Shown: one piece after another, positions 48,061 to 60,923 of the stretch
Position numbering within the stretch: position 1 is the stretch's first letter
Layout of the letters: the number at the start of each line of letters is the position of its first letter
Source: Bisporella sp. PMI_857
Lineage: Eukaryota; Ascomycota; Leotiomycetes; Helotiales; Helotiaceae
Assembly: GCA_021307315.1 (NCBI GenBank)
Contig: JAJSPD010000006.1
Location: 992,001 to 1,056,000, forward strand
DNA length: 64,000 nt
Direction of reading: 5' to 3'
The notes under the pieces: generated by a model
The model's database searches: none
Seen by the model: the letters and a program-made list of their open reading frames with translations, nothing else
What the model was told of the DNA's origin: nothing
Made by a program: the position numbers and the translations under genes

Positions 48061-48728
48061 AGTGCTTCAGCGTGACCTCGAATACTGATCTAGACTTCCA
48101 CGATATGACCTGAACTCATCACAGCCTTACCCTCCATGCTCCAAGACCGGAAAACTACATGTCAACGCTCGATGCCATTCCAGCACCCGAACACACGGCA
48201 ATCCGGCATCCAATCTCATGCAAATATCCTTTCTTCTTATCATGCACAAAACTGGGAACACGGGCCGAGTATTTGGAATTTCTTTTTTTCGTGGCCAGAA
48301 CAGCACAACAGTCTGCCAACCCAAGTCCCGTGGAATGATGACCCGTCATATTTTTTTTTGCTTTTGCTTTTGCATTCTCGGGATTTGCTCTCGACGCGGC
48401 CGCCGATGCGGAGGCATGCATACATGCCATGGGTTTAGACGCACGGTTGCTGGACATGGGCCAAGGACCATGGATGCTCCGATTGTGTTTTCAAAACCGG
48501 ATCATCGAATGATCAGTCGCGCGTGCGTGTGTTTGCGCTTTCGTTATTTTCTTGCCGCGCAATGTCTCGGCATGAGATTTTGGATGAGCTGGATTAGAGT
48601 TTGTTGGGCTCGGTCACTTCGGTGCGGTTATTTTCTGTCATTTTTGATATTTAGGATGGAATTGAGGGGAAGGGAGATTTAGTGCAATGCTATAGTAACG
48701 CTATGAGGTCATGGTGATGGATTAGTGA
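48061..48728. other. Spacer downstream of eIF2B-gamma
   Basis: No gene recognised; overlapping frames at 48127-48682 are shadows of one another. Confidence 0.4.
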
Positions 48729-50422
48729 TCATGCTAGGTTGTCATCCGCGATAGCCTGCTCATCTTCTTCGTCGATGAATTCTTGCAGCTCTTCTTCGGT
48801 GGCTTCCATGCCGGCGCTGGACATTAGCTTGCTGTTCTTATCTTCCGCTGTACAAATTTTCACCATTAGTATTGTAAATGCATGCTGAGACGGATAGAGG
48901 GTGGGAGAAACTTACTCTTCGCACCAGGACAAGATTCTCTTGCACTTCACAATCCGTCAACACAGAATCATCCCGATCCTACTCCTTCTCCCCAATATAC
49001 ACCCCGTTAATTTACAGTTCTTTCCCACAACCACCCCATCCATTACCACGCATCTCAAAAGCTTCGCCCCAGTACTGATTGTGCTGTTCGCACCAATAAC
49101 GCATTCCTTGACAGAAGACTTTTCTTCTACGATTACATTCTCGGCGAGTAAGCAGTCGGGCCTTGTGACAGTTGTCCGCGCGGCGATGCCTTCTGGGTGA
49201 GCGACCTTGGTTGGGTGCGCGAATGGCGATGCGCCTTTCCTGCTGTGTCAACGGCTTCAAGTTTTGCGATTTGTAGCGAGATGGAGAGGAGGAGGGTCCA
49301 GTATCCGCGCGTCGATCAGTGGTGCTGGCGTTTCTGGCGAGGAGGGCTGTGAGAGATGCACGTATGCGAGAAGAGCGGAATGATGAGTTTTGATTTTTCT
49401 TCTGCGGAAGGTGCAATATTCTTGGTGTATGTGCTACTTAATATTTCGAAGTCGACTTCGGCTGTTGGGTATCATTTTTGCAGAGTTGCTATCTGAAGAT
49501 TGAGGATCGTATCGAGATGTAGTTTTTGACTGAGACCTTCTTGCCAGCCTGCCTTTGCCCACCACCCGAGCACATCCTCTCCAATGCTTTCTAGTTCTTC
49601 ATTCTGATTTATCAGGTCTAGAATCCAGGCAGGGAAGAAATAGATATGCGCGTCTCGATGTGAGCTCAGCATTTTGAGCCGTGGGTGCGCACGAAGTAGG
49701 CTATGACGTAACGGTAGGCTCTTTTTGTCATCTTGATGTCGTTCAACGTATCTGTTGGCACCGAATATACCAGTTTCTGAGACGTGTTTGAGTAATGGGA
49801 AATGCATAGAATGGTGAGCACGTGACTTTAGGCAGTTGTCGCAATGAAGTTAGTTTCTTCACCCTTGATGACTGTCTCTCCTTTGGTTTGGTACCAAACT
49901 CCTAGTCCTCCTGCATGCCCGTTTCCGCCAGGCCGACATGCTTGCACGGCCCATAGGTCGAGGAAGGTTTCTCCACTAAGTTCACAGATCAGATCGCAAG
50001 GGAGAGTGAGAAAATTTCCCTTGATGATATCTCTGACTTCTGGCAGCCGGAAGATCTGTGCGGTGCTGGTATTGTTATCAAGATCTTTTGGAGCTAGTAA
50101 ATTAGGTGTGGCCAACCCCGGAAAGGTTAGCTGAGGATTGGAGTGAAGCGCTGTTTTGATGGCCTGATATGATGAAGGAGGTACAATCAGAGTTATGTCT
50201 AGATCTAGTCAATCAAATTTACTTATGGTATCTTGCTCCTCACGTACCCGTGATGAGCATCCTCCGACAAAAATCTATAGCGTACCACACCATAGGACGA
50301 TTCGCAATGGGTAATAAGGCCTTTGGATTTTGATCAGAGTTGGTGGTGAATGTAGGAAACGAAGATCCGGGACCACATAAAATGACTGCCTGGAAGGGAA
50401 TCGTTTCTGCTTCTTCAGACAT
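48729..50422 (-). CDS. GCD1: Translation initiation factor eIF2B, gamma subunit, at least five frame breaks
   Basis: Catalytic-subcomplex member of the eIF2B guanine-nucleotide exchange factor that recharges eIF2; cytosolic, essential in yeast. It starts MSEEAETIPFQAVILCGPGS at 50422. The nucleotidyltransferase-like domain shows NPKALLPIANRPMVWYAIDF. The intron 50199-50247 joins RRMLITG to ITLIVPPSSYQAIKTAL. Later come SLPLRHSLLRAHPRLKMLSS then HRDAHIYFFPAWIL, then left-handed beta-helix (hexapeptide) repeats (AHPTKVAHPEGIAARTTVTR; LLAENVIVEEKSSVKECVIG). An acidic tail in the last exon ends DEEDEQAIADDNLA. Breaks lie near 49830, around 49470, in 49230-49330 (more than one), near 48965 and near 48928. 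A final intron joins a GTAAGT near 48915 to a TACAG near 48848. About 520 residues, normal for the family. Confidence 0.88.
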
Positions 50423-50859
50423 GGTGACAGTGTGTCTGTGATTATGGAGATTCGAGGATGCCGAGAATAAGCAAGAGGGTGATTGCCAGGATATGTGGCT
50501 TCTATATCTAATTAATTCTTGTAGAAAATTATATCGTAAGTATCTACAGCCTGATTTCAAGTGTTTTGATATAGTAAAAGCAACAGACTAGTATCAAGGC
50601 GGAAGAAATTTTTGGTGCGAAAGTGTGTATATAATTTTCCCAAGGTTCACACATCTCCAAAAATTAGTCATACGTGGTTGTATCACGTGAAACCATTACA
50701 AGGATCATTGTTTCGCGGGTCGCGCTGGTAACCGCAATGTCAACAGAAAGATCCCCCAGCCTCGGGATTACCTTCATGCGCCAGCCACCTTGCATTTCTT
50801 GATATTTATCTTTTCAAATGACGGCTGGAGGGGCAACTGAAATGCACATATCGTTCTAA
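50423..50859. other. Divergent promoter between eIF2B-gamma and the Pex22-like gene
   Basis: The two genes are transcribed away from each other from this 437-bp region. No specific site identified. Confidence 0.5.
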
Positions 50860-52263
50860 ATGTCTTACGATAGATACGAGCGCAATGCGCGCAGGAATAA
50901 TAACTCACGAGGCGCATTATCCTACTGGGTTCCTCTGGTTCTGACCGTAACAGTTGCAACCGTTGGAATCGCAGCATGGATTTGGAGTGAACGAAATGAT
51001 GACGATGAGGAGGATCGGCCTCGGAGAGACGACGGTCCGTCCATATGGCAGAAATCCTGATAGAAGTGTTAGAACAGGACCGCCATCTTACGCAGATGTG
51101 CGCCCGGGAGAGGTAGCTTATGGTACAACTCAACATCGACCAGAAGAATCGCAGAGCTATATGGCGCGCATGTCTGGCGCCTTGAGGAGGACTCCAAGCC
51201 CACAACAATTTATGGAAGGCGCAAGCAGAAGTGTTGCAGCTGGTGTTGCGGCAGCTGGCGCTGTGGTTGGAAGTGCGCTCTCATCCATTAGAGAAGAAGA
51301 TAAGAACGCATATAGGGATCATAATCTTTGGTCTGAGGAGGTGGAGAGTCGGCGTGCAGATCCGGTCCAGCAGCTGCGTCTGGCATCGAACTGCGATCCG
51401 CCAGCGAGGCTGGGGTAGCAGCAACTCCAAGAGTACCGTTGTGAATGGCAAGAGGAAGACAGTGGCGATTGTGGTTTCTGCGGATACAAATGAGGATGGA
51501 CAGATGGATGAAGATGACATATTTGTCGAACATGCATCCATACTCTCACATCTACCTCGCAGCACCGATTTCTCCAAGATTCGGCTCTTCGTCCTTATTT
51601 ACGCACCAGGGCTGAAAGAGCATCCACTTGATGTATGTACAGAACACAACTTGTGCAGTGATTTAATTGTTGTTAAATTTGGCGACCTCAGAACATCGCT
51701 AACTTGGAATTATAGGCTACTTCCAAGCCGCCAGGATCGTTGAGCTCCTCCTTCTCAAATATTGGCCACGAGCAAGCTCAGACACCCACCGAAGAAGTTA
51801 GCAAGACATTGTACGTAGTATAAATTCCGTTTGGGACCTCAACTAATGAGTCAGGAGTACTGCATCCAACTCACCGGCTTTCAATGCCATATATGCACAG
51901 GGGCTAGCTTTGGTAGAGAAAGAGACCATGGTTCTTCCATTCACTACTCATAATGGGCACGTTCATATCCTGCGTCATCTTAACCCCGATACTGTATATC
52001 TACAGGGATACTTAGCTGGACCAACTGGTGAGGTTATCACGCATCTTCAAACTTGGCTCCGACAAGATGTAGTGGTGGTAGTTGGTGCTGAACGAGGTTC
52101 TGGAGGTCTTGCTGATAGCGAGTCTGAAGCTGAGCAGGCACCCAAGGAGGTTGAGCAATGGTGGCAGAAGGAAGACAGGGTTGGGCGTGGTAGAGGGGTT
52201 GTAGTCGTGGAGGCAACTCGTGTGGGAGATGATTGGGCAAGGCGGGTGCAAAACAGGGATTAA
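50860..52263 (+). CDS. Peroxin 22-like protein, two frame breaks
   Basis: Peroxisomal membrane protein thought to anchor the Pex4 ubiquitin-conjugating enzyme for receptor recycling; the Pex22-like form is typical of filamentous fungi. It starts MSYDRYERNARRNNNSRGAL at 50860. The single transmembrane helix is YWVPLVLTVTVATVGIAAWI, with an acidic run after it. A linker ends SIREEDKNAYRDHNLWSEEV. The Rossmann-like soluble domain begins KTVAIVVSADTNEDG and continues HASILSHLPRSTDF, RLFVLIYAPGLKEHP, YLQGYLAGPTGEVITHLQTW and the end WARRVQNRD. Introns 51633-51715 and 51811-51854 are in phase. Breaks near 51050 and near 51412. About 420 residues. Confidence 0.82.
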
Positions 52264-52689
52264 TAACTGCCTCTTGAAAGATACCTTAGAGCGTGAGCTA
52301 TATATTTTGCGATGTATGTATGATTTTGATGAACAACAACAACGCAATATGCTGTATATAATGACTAGCTAAAAGCTACCTCGCTAGGTATGCTGTTTTC
52401 CATTTGAGCATGTGTTGTGCTGGCTACAAGTTTGACGCAATATATTGTTCCGATGAACGCGTACACCTATCCATGTCAATGTTGTTAATAATATTTGGTT
52501 CTTATTCCCTAAAACTATTCTTGTCGCTGCGATAATTCTTATTCTAAGGTTAATATTACAACTAGCCAACTGAACTATAACCTAACATGGTTGAATGCCA
52601 AGAACTGTCACGTTTCTAAGCCTCGCTTCAATCACTTCACCCCACCAATAACCCCACTTCACGGCTGCAACAGTAACTCAATAACCACA
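52264..52689. other. Spacer between Pex22-like and SRP19
   Basis: 3' flank, then the CA-rich leader of SRP19; nothing else seen. Confidence 0.5.
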
Positions 52690-53601
52690 ATGTCTCGAGC
52701 ACGAGTAGAAGAAGTCAGCGACAGCGACCTAGACAGTGATCCTTCGGAGGGTAACATCTCCGACCTAGATCCCACTGAATTTGATGAGCGGGAAATCATC
52801 AAACGACGCGTACCCTCCGCACCAAAACCCCGACCTTCTCAAGCACAAGCTCAATCCTCCCTAATCAACCCCAGCAATATATCCAGAGAACAAATCCTAC
52901 CAGGGTTTCAGAACGCGACAGCGCCGGATGCGGACAAGTATAAGAATTTTCAATGCCTTTATCCAATATACTTTGATAGGAGGAGGACGAGGGCGGAGGG
53001 AAGACGGGTAGGTGTTGAGATGGCGGTGGAGAATCCATTGGCGAGAGAAATTGTGGCAGCTTGTACAGTGTTGAAGTTGGATACCGTGTTTGAGCCAAAT
53101 AAGATGCATCCTAAAGATTGGTCAAATCCAGGAAGGGTAAAAGTTAGGGTTAAGGGCTCAGGAAAGGTCAAGAACAGTGAGTCTGCTAATCGATAAATTG
53201 GCGAGGGAATTGGAGCTGAAAACATGTCTGTAGAGCATCATTTATACACACTCATTTCAAAACACCTTCTTGCAAATCCAGCAACACCAGCACATGCTAT
53301 GAGTGTAAGGATACCAGGGTTCCCTATGCCCGATTCCAAGAAACCATATCCAGAACCAGCAGCACCGAAAGGAAAGGCATGGAAGATGGGAACAATTCTA
53401 CCATACTTCAGTCCTGCGTTGACTGGAGGCGGTGTCAGCGATGATTTCTTGAAACAAATGATGCAAGAGATGCAGCAAAGTGGTGGGCAGATGCCGCCTG
53501 GCATGCCAGATATGAGTGCCTTGATGGGAGGTGCTGGTCCTGCTGGTGGTGGCGGCGGCCAGCCCGTGAAGAAAGAGAAAAAGGATAAGAAAAAGAAGTA
53601 A
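52690..53601 (+). CDS. SEC65: Signal recognition particle subunit SRP19 / Sec65
   Basis: Binds SRP RNA and allows SRP54 to join, for co-translational targeting to the ER. It starts MSRARVEEVSDSDLDSDPSE at 52690 after a CA-rich leader. The SRP19 core is YKNFQCLYPIYFDRRRTRAE, ENPLAREIVAACTVLKLDTV and KMHPKDWSNPGRVKVRVKG. One intron, 53177-53233 (GTGAGT...GTAG), joins VKN to KHHLYTLISKHLL. The C-terminal extension is fungal in type: Pro-rich, a Met/Gln segment, a Gly run, and a lysine tail (KKEKKDKKKK) suited to RNA contact. About 284 residues, intact and without frame break. Confidence 0.92.
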
Positions 53602-55518
53602 AAATAGCTATAGTCAGGATGACTCTAGTTAGTTCAGTTAGAAATATCTACAGATGAAGAACATCAAAATGCTCGCATTATCCAACATTTCAGGATCCTT
53701 GCAATATTAGCAACAAAGCTAACTCGCCCCAAATTGTTGTGAATCTTGTTCGTGCAATCGCAGGTGCCGAAGCATGTACTTTATCACTCCAGCACCCCTC
53801 CTCCAAGAATGCTTTCGGAATTATACATATTGTTAGCTACCAGTTCAGCTTGTCAGTACGAAGTTGGTTATTGACATCAAGTGCCACTTTGATCTTCCGA
53901 AAAGCTGGAAATGGTGCCTGATCTCGGGAGCCAAATTGAGAACCTTCAGTCTACGCTCTTGAACTTCTAACATGCTATCTTGTTGGATAACACATGTCCG
54001 TAAAAGGAAAAGTATTGCAAAACGAAAACACCATGCCAGCTATTACCCGGGTATTGAAAGCCTTTCCGATGCGACAGAATGATAGAAACTTGTATACTTA
54101 AGCATTTATGCTTAATATAATTGAGGTTCCGACTTTGATGATCGTGCGAGGGAAGGGTTTTGTCAGAATTTGTTAAAGCAAACTATCAATTCCATTACAT
54201 TTCATCTATTTAAGAAATTGGTCCTTGGATGTGGAAGTCTTGTACCGCTCAAGACTGGTTCAAAATATATTATGAAGTCTGCAAGGCATTAAGTCCGTGA
54301 AGCGTATGTATCAAACTGACATTCAAACACAGATCTTTCAAGGCCGCCAAGGCTTTGTTACTCAACGACAATTCTCAGATTCAAACCACTCATCTGGGCC
54401 CTTTTGCTTGGATAGTTCTTAATGCTCTCACGCATGTAAATGCTTTACATTCAGAGAGGAACCTGACACCACTTCCAATAATGATAGTGCACAATGTACT
54501 GGTAATACTGAAGTCATCACTAGAAACACGTTAAATGGTGACAAGGTAATAGCCAACTGCCTTGGTATGTGCAACCTCAAGGGGGGGATGTACAGGCTAT
54601 TCCTCTTCTCTCGATGTATCAAACAGCTTAGAAAATGACTTGTCATTTCTCATAATCGGTGCTTACACTCTATTGGTTAACGTTCGTAGTGTGGATAGAA
54701 GCAAACTCATGGCTAAGCTGAATGTCAAAAAGCGGTGCTTTATACTCCATAAAATTTGCGACCCCGATGTATAACGTATACTGAAAACGAATTAACGTAC
54801 TTTCTAGCGAGGCGGTTCAAGAATGGACATCCATATAGTGAGATATACTTGTTGAAATGCTAGTGGAAGGCGAGATGGCCATAAGCAAGTCCAACTGTTG
54901 AAGTGGCAGTCCTTGGTGACTTATTCACTAATACTTGTGCCACAGGGCATTTTTAGCCTTACTCGTTTACCGTTTACCCCAAAGTGAATCCAAAGTTTTC
55001 TGGCTCCTAGCCAGAGTCAAAGTTCTATTCTCTTGTAACTAAAACAAACATTTCTTCGAAGCCCACAGTTTTCACACCATCGCTTACTCCTCGTGCCCCT
55101 CTCCATTATATTTAAGGAATACATGAAAGACCGATATTGTAGCTCGACCGAGCGCTGCTAGAGCTGACGAACCTGTTTCCTCAACTTTTGGAGGCTCAGT
55201 CGAGTAAAATTCTCACTTTTGGCGAGTCTCGTCCACCACAGCAGTCTCGTTACGGCTAAAAGGCTTGCTTCTGATTCACTTCCATATTGGTGGGCTTTAT
55301 CAGGCTTCATTCTTCAATATCATCACATGAAAAAGTAATACTGAGCTTTCAACTTTCTCATCCGACTACCAGGCTCTAGGCCAACTCGTGCACACATCTG
55401 ACCACAAGATAACCACAGCCTCAAGTCAGTTGCTGAGCAAAAGTTAGCCAGCCACTATTACTTCTTTGCTAAATCTTCCTGGATACAAGTCTACCTACGG
55501 CCCAAGAAATCCATCGCC
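53602..55518. other. 1.9-kb intergenic stretch upstream of the RID gene
   Basis: No coding region recognised. The last 200 bp are leader-like. Confidence 0.5.
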
Positions 55519-57713
55519 ATGGGGCAGGACTGCACCATTCCTGACCATGGGGTGTCCGCTTCCTCCTTTAGATCAGTCGGTGCTTTTTCACAGGCTTCTC
55601 CATCACTATCTCAAGCTTCGTCGCACACATTGTCACCTGATCCAGACAAGCTCATTGATCTGACTGGCGATAATAATCCAAGCGCTGCCAAGCCACCTTC
55701 GGAGAACAGTACAGAAGACCAAACATTGGCTGGTGATAAGATGTGCATCGATCTTACCGGCCATGGTGAACTTCAGGAACCCCAGAGCCCGACTGATCCA
55801 TGCCGCGAGGTGATCAACCTGGAAGATGAAGACCTCATAATCGAAGAATCGATTACTGATCTTAAGATTGAGCATATTCCTGGTAACATCGCTGTGGAGG
55901 AGCTAGAAGCAAAAGTTGAAGAGCAGTTGTTTCGACAACCAAGATCTCAACGCGGCGTTATTCCCACTCGCAACCCACCACTAGTCTGGCCCTTGACCTC
56001 TCTTGAGACTTGCAACTGGGGTGTCTGGACTCTCAAGCAGAAAAAGGTAGTTGAGATCGCAGATGGGAACTTCCTGACGATTAAGTGCATCGTGAAGGAT
56101 ACCAGAGATGACAGCATCACTTTACGAGGCTGGGAGTCCACAAGGATAAAACACCTTGGTGGAAAGCTGGAAAGAGGAAAGAACACGAAGAATGAGTTGG
56201 CATATCTGCATGAAGTTGACATGGACGACCCAAGACCTATGCTAGAGCAGTCTGTAAGAGAAATTTCTTTGAAGGAAGTCATCAATATCCGGAGAGTTAA
56301 TTTTACCAATAAGACTATTCAAGAAGCCCCAGAATTGAGATACGATCGCGCATATGTCCCTGCCATCGGTACTCATAAAGAAAAGATGATATGGGTTGAA
56401 AAGAACGACGTCCTTGTGTTACGATGGATGTTTATACGCAAATATAAGAACGCTTTGGAGAGGCGAGCACACAATATCAACCCTGGAACAGCAAACTTCT
56501 ATAGTTATACATTACGCCCTCTTTTCGAAGCAGAGTGCGGGCCAGGCTTAGGAAAATCATCCACGGCACAACGACGTCAATGGCGTGCAGGAACGAACTC
56601 TCGAAAGGACGATGAGGTTGAGTTCCTTGGTGAGAAAGCCAGAAAGTATACTCTCTTTGATACTTGTAAGTATTGAACTCTATAGTATAGGATACTTGCT
56701 AATATAACTGCTTTGCTAGTCTGTGGCTGTGGAGGCACCTCAAGAGGCGCACAAGCTGCTGGCCTCGAGGTCAAGTATGCCTTCGATTCGTGGGACGAAG
56801 CTGAAAAGACATATAAAGTAAACTTTCCGAGCACCAAATTTCACAAGATGACAGTGCACTCATTCTGTGTAAGCTCATTGGAGGAACGCCGCTCTCATCT
56901 TGTGGATGTACTCCATATAAGCTGCCCATGTCAGTACTTCAGTCCTAACCACACCCAAGCGCGAGGCACATGCCCTAACGATGCAGACAACTATGCGGCA
57001 TCATTCTGTGTTAACCACTAGTCAAGCTTACCAGGGCTCGCATCGTCCATTCCGAGCAGACATTCGGCTTTTTGTGGAACGAATTTGAGTTGGATTTCAA
57101 CATGTTCTTGAGTCAATTTACTGACCTCGGATACTCCGTCTCTTGGCAGGTGCGAGAATTCCACAAGGATGGCTTGCCTCAGCGAAGACGACGGTTGCTG
57201 ATGTATGCTGCTGCGTAAGTCTTGTCCATCCATATTCAAGTGCTAAGTTGACTATATTTTAGACCTGGTGAGACACTACCTGAGTTTCCAGCCTATACAC
57301 ATTCCGAGAATCGTTTTGATGGGTTGAAGCCGCTCACCACTGCCAAAGATGTGCTACGCCAGATCCCTCAGAATGCACCAAGCCACAATGTTCGTGCAGC
57401 CACCACAGGCAGAAGATACCCAGTCTGGGATGATGCAATGCAAACACCCACCATCTGCACAGCAGGACTTACGAAAGATAACCGTGTTCTTGGTCATCCT
57501 AGTGGTCTAAGAAAGTTAACGCCGACTGAGCTTGCAGGTTTGCAAGGCGTGCCATCTCATCATATCTTCCCAAGCGAAAAGAACATCGTCAATAACAAGC
57601 TCATCGGAAATGTGTATCCTTCCTCCATGGCGAAGATTCACTTTGAGAATATTCGGAAACACTTGGAGAAGACGGATGAGGCGGAGAGACGACGGAATGC
57701 TGCACCGTTCTAG
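55519..57713 (+). CDS. rid: RID-type cytosine DNA methyltransferase (repeat-induced point mutation), one frame break
   Basis: Nuclear C5-cytosine methyltransferase of the fungal RID/Masc1 class, needed in Neurospora for repeat-induced point mutation. It starts MGQDCTIPDHGVSASSFRSV at 55519. Residues ~150-310 look like a BAH domain (NWGVWTLKQKKVVEIADGNF). The intron 56666-56719 splits motif I: FDT then FCGCGGTSRGAQAAGL. Motif IV is SCPCQYFSP with the catalytic Cys. Motif VI reads HSEQTFGF, with EQT instead of the usual ENV, a mark of this class. Motif VIII is LPQRRRRLLMYAA. The intron 57215-57262 precedes PGETLPEF, and motifs IX-X include RKLTPTELAGLQGVPSH and NKLIGNVYPSSMAK. One missing base near 57017-57020 separates FCVNH from LVKLTRARIV. 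About 697 residues. The short, atypical N-terminus carries two LTG-type low-complexity motifs. Confidence 0.9.
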
Positions 57714-59015
57714 GTGTTGCAAGTATTCGCGGCACTAGGTACTGTTTTTCGTTTATCTGAATGGATTAGACCAGTGAGCTCATACGAGATAGGAGAAGAG
57801 CCATAGCATCTGTGATGTTCTCCTTTCCTTTGATTGTTTCTCATCCCCTTGGAGGATATCCTTGATATCCCCTATACAAAACTATTGTGCAAACTAGACA
57901 GAGTCTGCGTACAGAAATTAGCATTTGGAAGCCCTTGACACCAACAACTGTGGTTTGGAGTGGAGGAGACTCACCTCTCGCAGGTGCAGCGTGTAAGACG
58001 AACGATACTAGTTTTCATTTCAGATCTCTAGGCGTTGAATGCATGACGGGCATAACATGGTATAAATGTATAATAGAGATGCAGATGCCGAATTCTTCCG
58101 TATATCATCAATGAAGACCAGAATCCTCCGGCTTCGGACTCTTTGCTTCGTAAACTTGTCATTTTCTGAGCCCTAGTAGTAAATGCGATATTTCACTCAT
58201 AGCAATGGTGCTCGGAGATTTCTAGATCCATTCGGAGAGCATACTTTTCTGCTATATAGATCATTCTGAGAATACTGACCATTATTAGACCTCTTTTTCA
58301 ATAAGGAGAGATATCAGCACACTTTAATATAGTGCAGCTGCATTGTTTCACATAACGATGCCGCCGAAGTAGTTGGTGAGAGAAAGAGTTGATCTGCATA
58401 TTGGCAAAAGCACAACATACTTTCATGTTGGGTTCGTAGTACCGCAGCTGGGAACATTCAGCTAGCATCTAGATCTAGAGGAGTCAAGTTTAGATTAGAT
58501 CATCATCTCCTAGTGTTGGTCTATACGCCGATATCTAAGAAGCGTCTGAGACATACGTCGATGCACGTGATACCGCGAAAACTCGGCTCTGATTGATCGT
58601 GATGATATAGGTTATTTGCTTCCAAGCAATCCATGACCTTTAGACCTATGTTAGAAGATTTATACACTGCAGGTTCGAGTTGACTAAAATAATTGCGGCA
58701 TGGTATTGCATGGTGGACAGGTGGGCTTCAAAGAATCAGCTAGCAGTGGCGGCTCCCAGCCGAGACACCACACTGTGCTGGTTTCAAAGCTGTCATTTAT
58801 CCTTGACCTTCTCTCATCTTCTTCTTCTCCACAAGCCACTTCGATCTCACGCCACTCACAATCATCAAGCTCTATAATTATATGGGATATTTGGACCTGT
58901 GAAGGATCACTCCACTTTTGCAGGGAAACGCGTCACCTGGAAAACTACCCAAGTTCACACGCGAATTTTTTTGGTGGAGAGCTTCAAAGCTGTTACAACG
59001 CAAAATAAGTTCAAA
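57714..59015. other. Intergenic spacer
   Basis: No gene recognised; the last 150 bp look like the leader of the CCCH gene. Confidence 0.5.
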
Positions 59016-60923
59016 ATGACGGCAGTATTGGATTTTGTGGCGAGATTTCACGGTATGGTTGCTCAAAGGGATACTTCAGATGAGTTAATCAAGGTACATT
59101 CCTTCTTGTTGGTATTATTCTGTAGGACTTGGTGGTAGAAACGTCTCCCAACAGCGTACCCAAAGCTCCAGATCTACGATGTTTTCCACGAGCTACATTT
59201 ATGCTAATGCGAGATTTTCTAGGATCTTTTGATATACTGTGAACGTATTGAACGAGAACTTCGCGACGAAAACGATCACCTACGAAAAGAAATCCAAGAT
59301 GCAAACCTCGACCTCGAAGATGCCCGTCGCTCCAGACGAGAGCTCCAACAAAAACTCAACATCGCAACCCAACACATGAATTTCAGCAAGGCCAGTATGG
59401 AGAAGAACCCGTATATCCAGGTCCTTATCGATGGTGATGGTATGGTCTTCAACGACAACCTCATAAAACTCGGTGTGGAAGGTGGCAAACAAGCTGCTGC
59501 ACAACTGAGGAATGCAGTGCTGGAACATTGTGGGGGTTTGAGGGAGAGGTCGAGGTTATTGCAAATGTTTACGCTAACCAGCACGGCCTTGCAAATGCGA
59601 TGCTGAGAGATGGGTGCCTAGAGGATTTGGAGAGCTTTAGAGGATTTGTGTTGGATTTACACAAGGCAAGGCGAGCTTCAACTTTATTGACGTTGGCCAC
59701 GGTAAAGAGAGGGCGGATTCAAAGATCAAAGGTATGCTTGGCTCTGTCTGCACGCGTGGGGTTTGCTAAATTCTACGACTTACGCATATATGCTCGAAGC
59801 TCCATCGAATTTTGGGATGGCATGACTGATACTTTGCAGAACTTACTCGTTGGCACCTTCGAAATTATAATTGCAAACAAATTCTATTAGGGATCTCACA
59901 TGACGCTGGATACGCTCCTGTGAGTAATATCATAATCAACATACTGGCCTCCCAATATAACAATAGCTGACCCTGCTCAAAATAGTTCCTAGATGAAGTT
60001 ATCAAACCCGAAGAACGCGATATAGTTACGATAATGGAGGGTCCTAAAGTTGTTAAAGAGCTTGTGGCAACAGGCATTCAAATAATAAAGTAGGCTTTCT
60101 GGATCTCGCACGCCACATACCCTCCTTGTTCTCTGTTTCCATTCGTTACTACATATCAGTTACTGATTTTCATCAGCTTCAATGATATATTTCGCCTCAA
60201 TAAGTTAACCGAGCGTGTTGGAAACTCATCACCTGCGCCGAGTACCTGGGCTGGCGTTACCTCTATTGCTCCGGCTCGGTCAGCGTCACCCGTTATTACA
60301 AAAAATGGGGTTGCTGTTGTAAATGTCAAGAAAGGTACACCTACCCTTGCTTCTGCAAAACCAGCTTGGGTTCCTGGTCCACGTGGATTAGATCCTACTA
60401 TTACAGTTAGTCCTGCGGTATGTATCAATATCTGTTCGTTATAGCTATGATACTCAAGCTAAGGTTAACGAATTACAGGTACTCGAGAAAATAAAACATC
60501 GGACAGGTAACAGCAAGCTTTGCAATAATCATTACCTTCGCGGCCCCTGCGCTAAAGGTGATTCCTGCTGTTTTGAACATAAACATAAAGCCACGGAAGA
60601 AGATTTGAAAAGCCATCGCCTTTTTGACCAGACTCAAACCCTTGCACCAGTGGCCAGGAATGCGATTTGGAGCTTTGTATCTATGGACATCATTGCCCGA
60701 GCGTGATTCTATCTGGAAAGCAGGTAAGCCAACATTTGTATATCTTTATCCCTTGAATGGGCATTGGGACTATCATCTTGCCCTATTTTGAGTTCTGACT
60801 TCAGTGACTGATTTGGTATAGCTTGTTTGTACTGCATATAGTTGCAAATTTGGATCAGATGACCATCCTCCCGGAACAATTATCAAGAATCTTCGCAGGG
60901 ATTTATACGCTGACTACGATTAA
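59016..60923 (+). CDS. CCCH zinc-finger protein with NYN/PIN-like N-terminal domain, seven exons
   Basis: A fungal RNA-binding-type protein. Exons: 59016-59093, 59223-59731, 59840-59919, 59986-60089, 60177-60417, 60479-60723 and 60822-60923 (453 codons in total). A coiled coil (ENDHLRKEIQDANLDLEDAR) leads into a conserved domain: NPYIQVLIDGDGMVF, VIANVYANQHGLANAMLRD, FNFIDVGHGKERADSKIK, QILLGISHDAGYAP and VTIMEGPKVVKELV. This resembles the NYN/DUF7923 fold; IDGDGMVF offers acidic residues for a nuclease-like site, but activity is not shown. Fingers follow: CNNHYLRGPCAKGDSCCFEH, NPCTSGQECDLELCIYGHHC and CTAYSCKFGSDDH. It ends NLRRDLYADYD. Breaks near 59527, near 59660 (one G missing), at 60608-60611 (A4) and at 60636-60638 (A3). 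Confidence 0.85.

Noticed and set aside
49012..49416. 134-codon frame as a separate basic protein
   Set aside because: It is an off-frame shadow of the eIF2B-gamma beta-helix region.
58671..58683. AGGTTCGAGTTGA as a tRNA B-box
   Set aside because: No matching A-box or cloverleaf stems around it.
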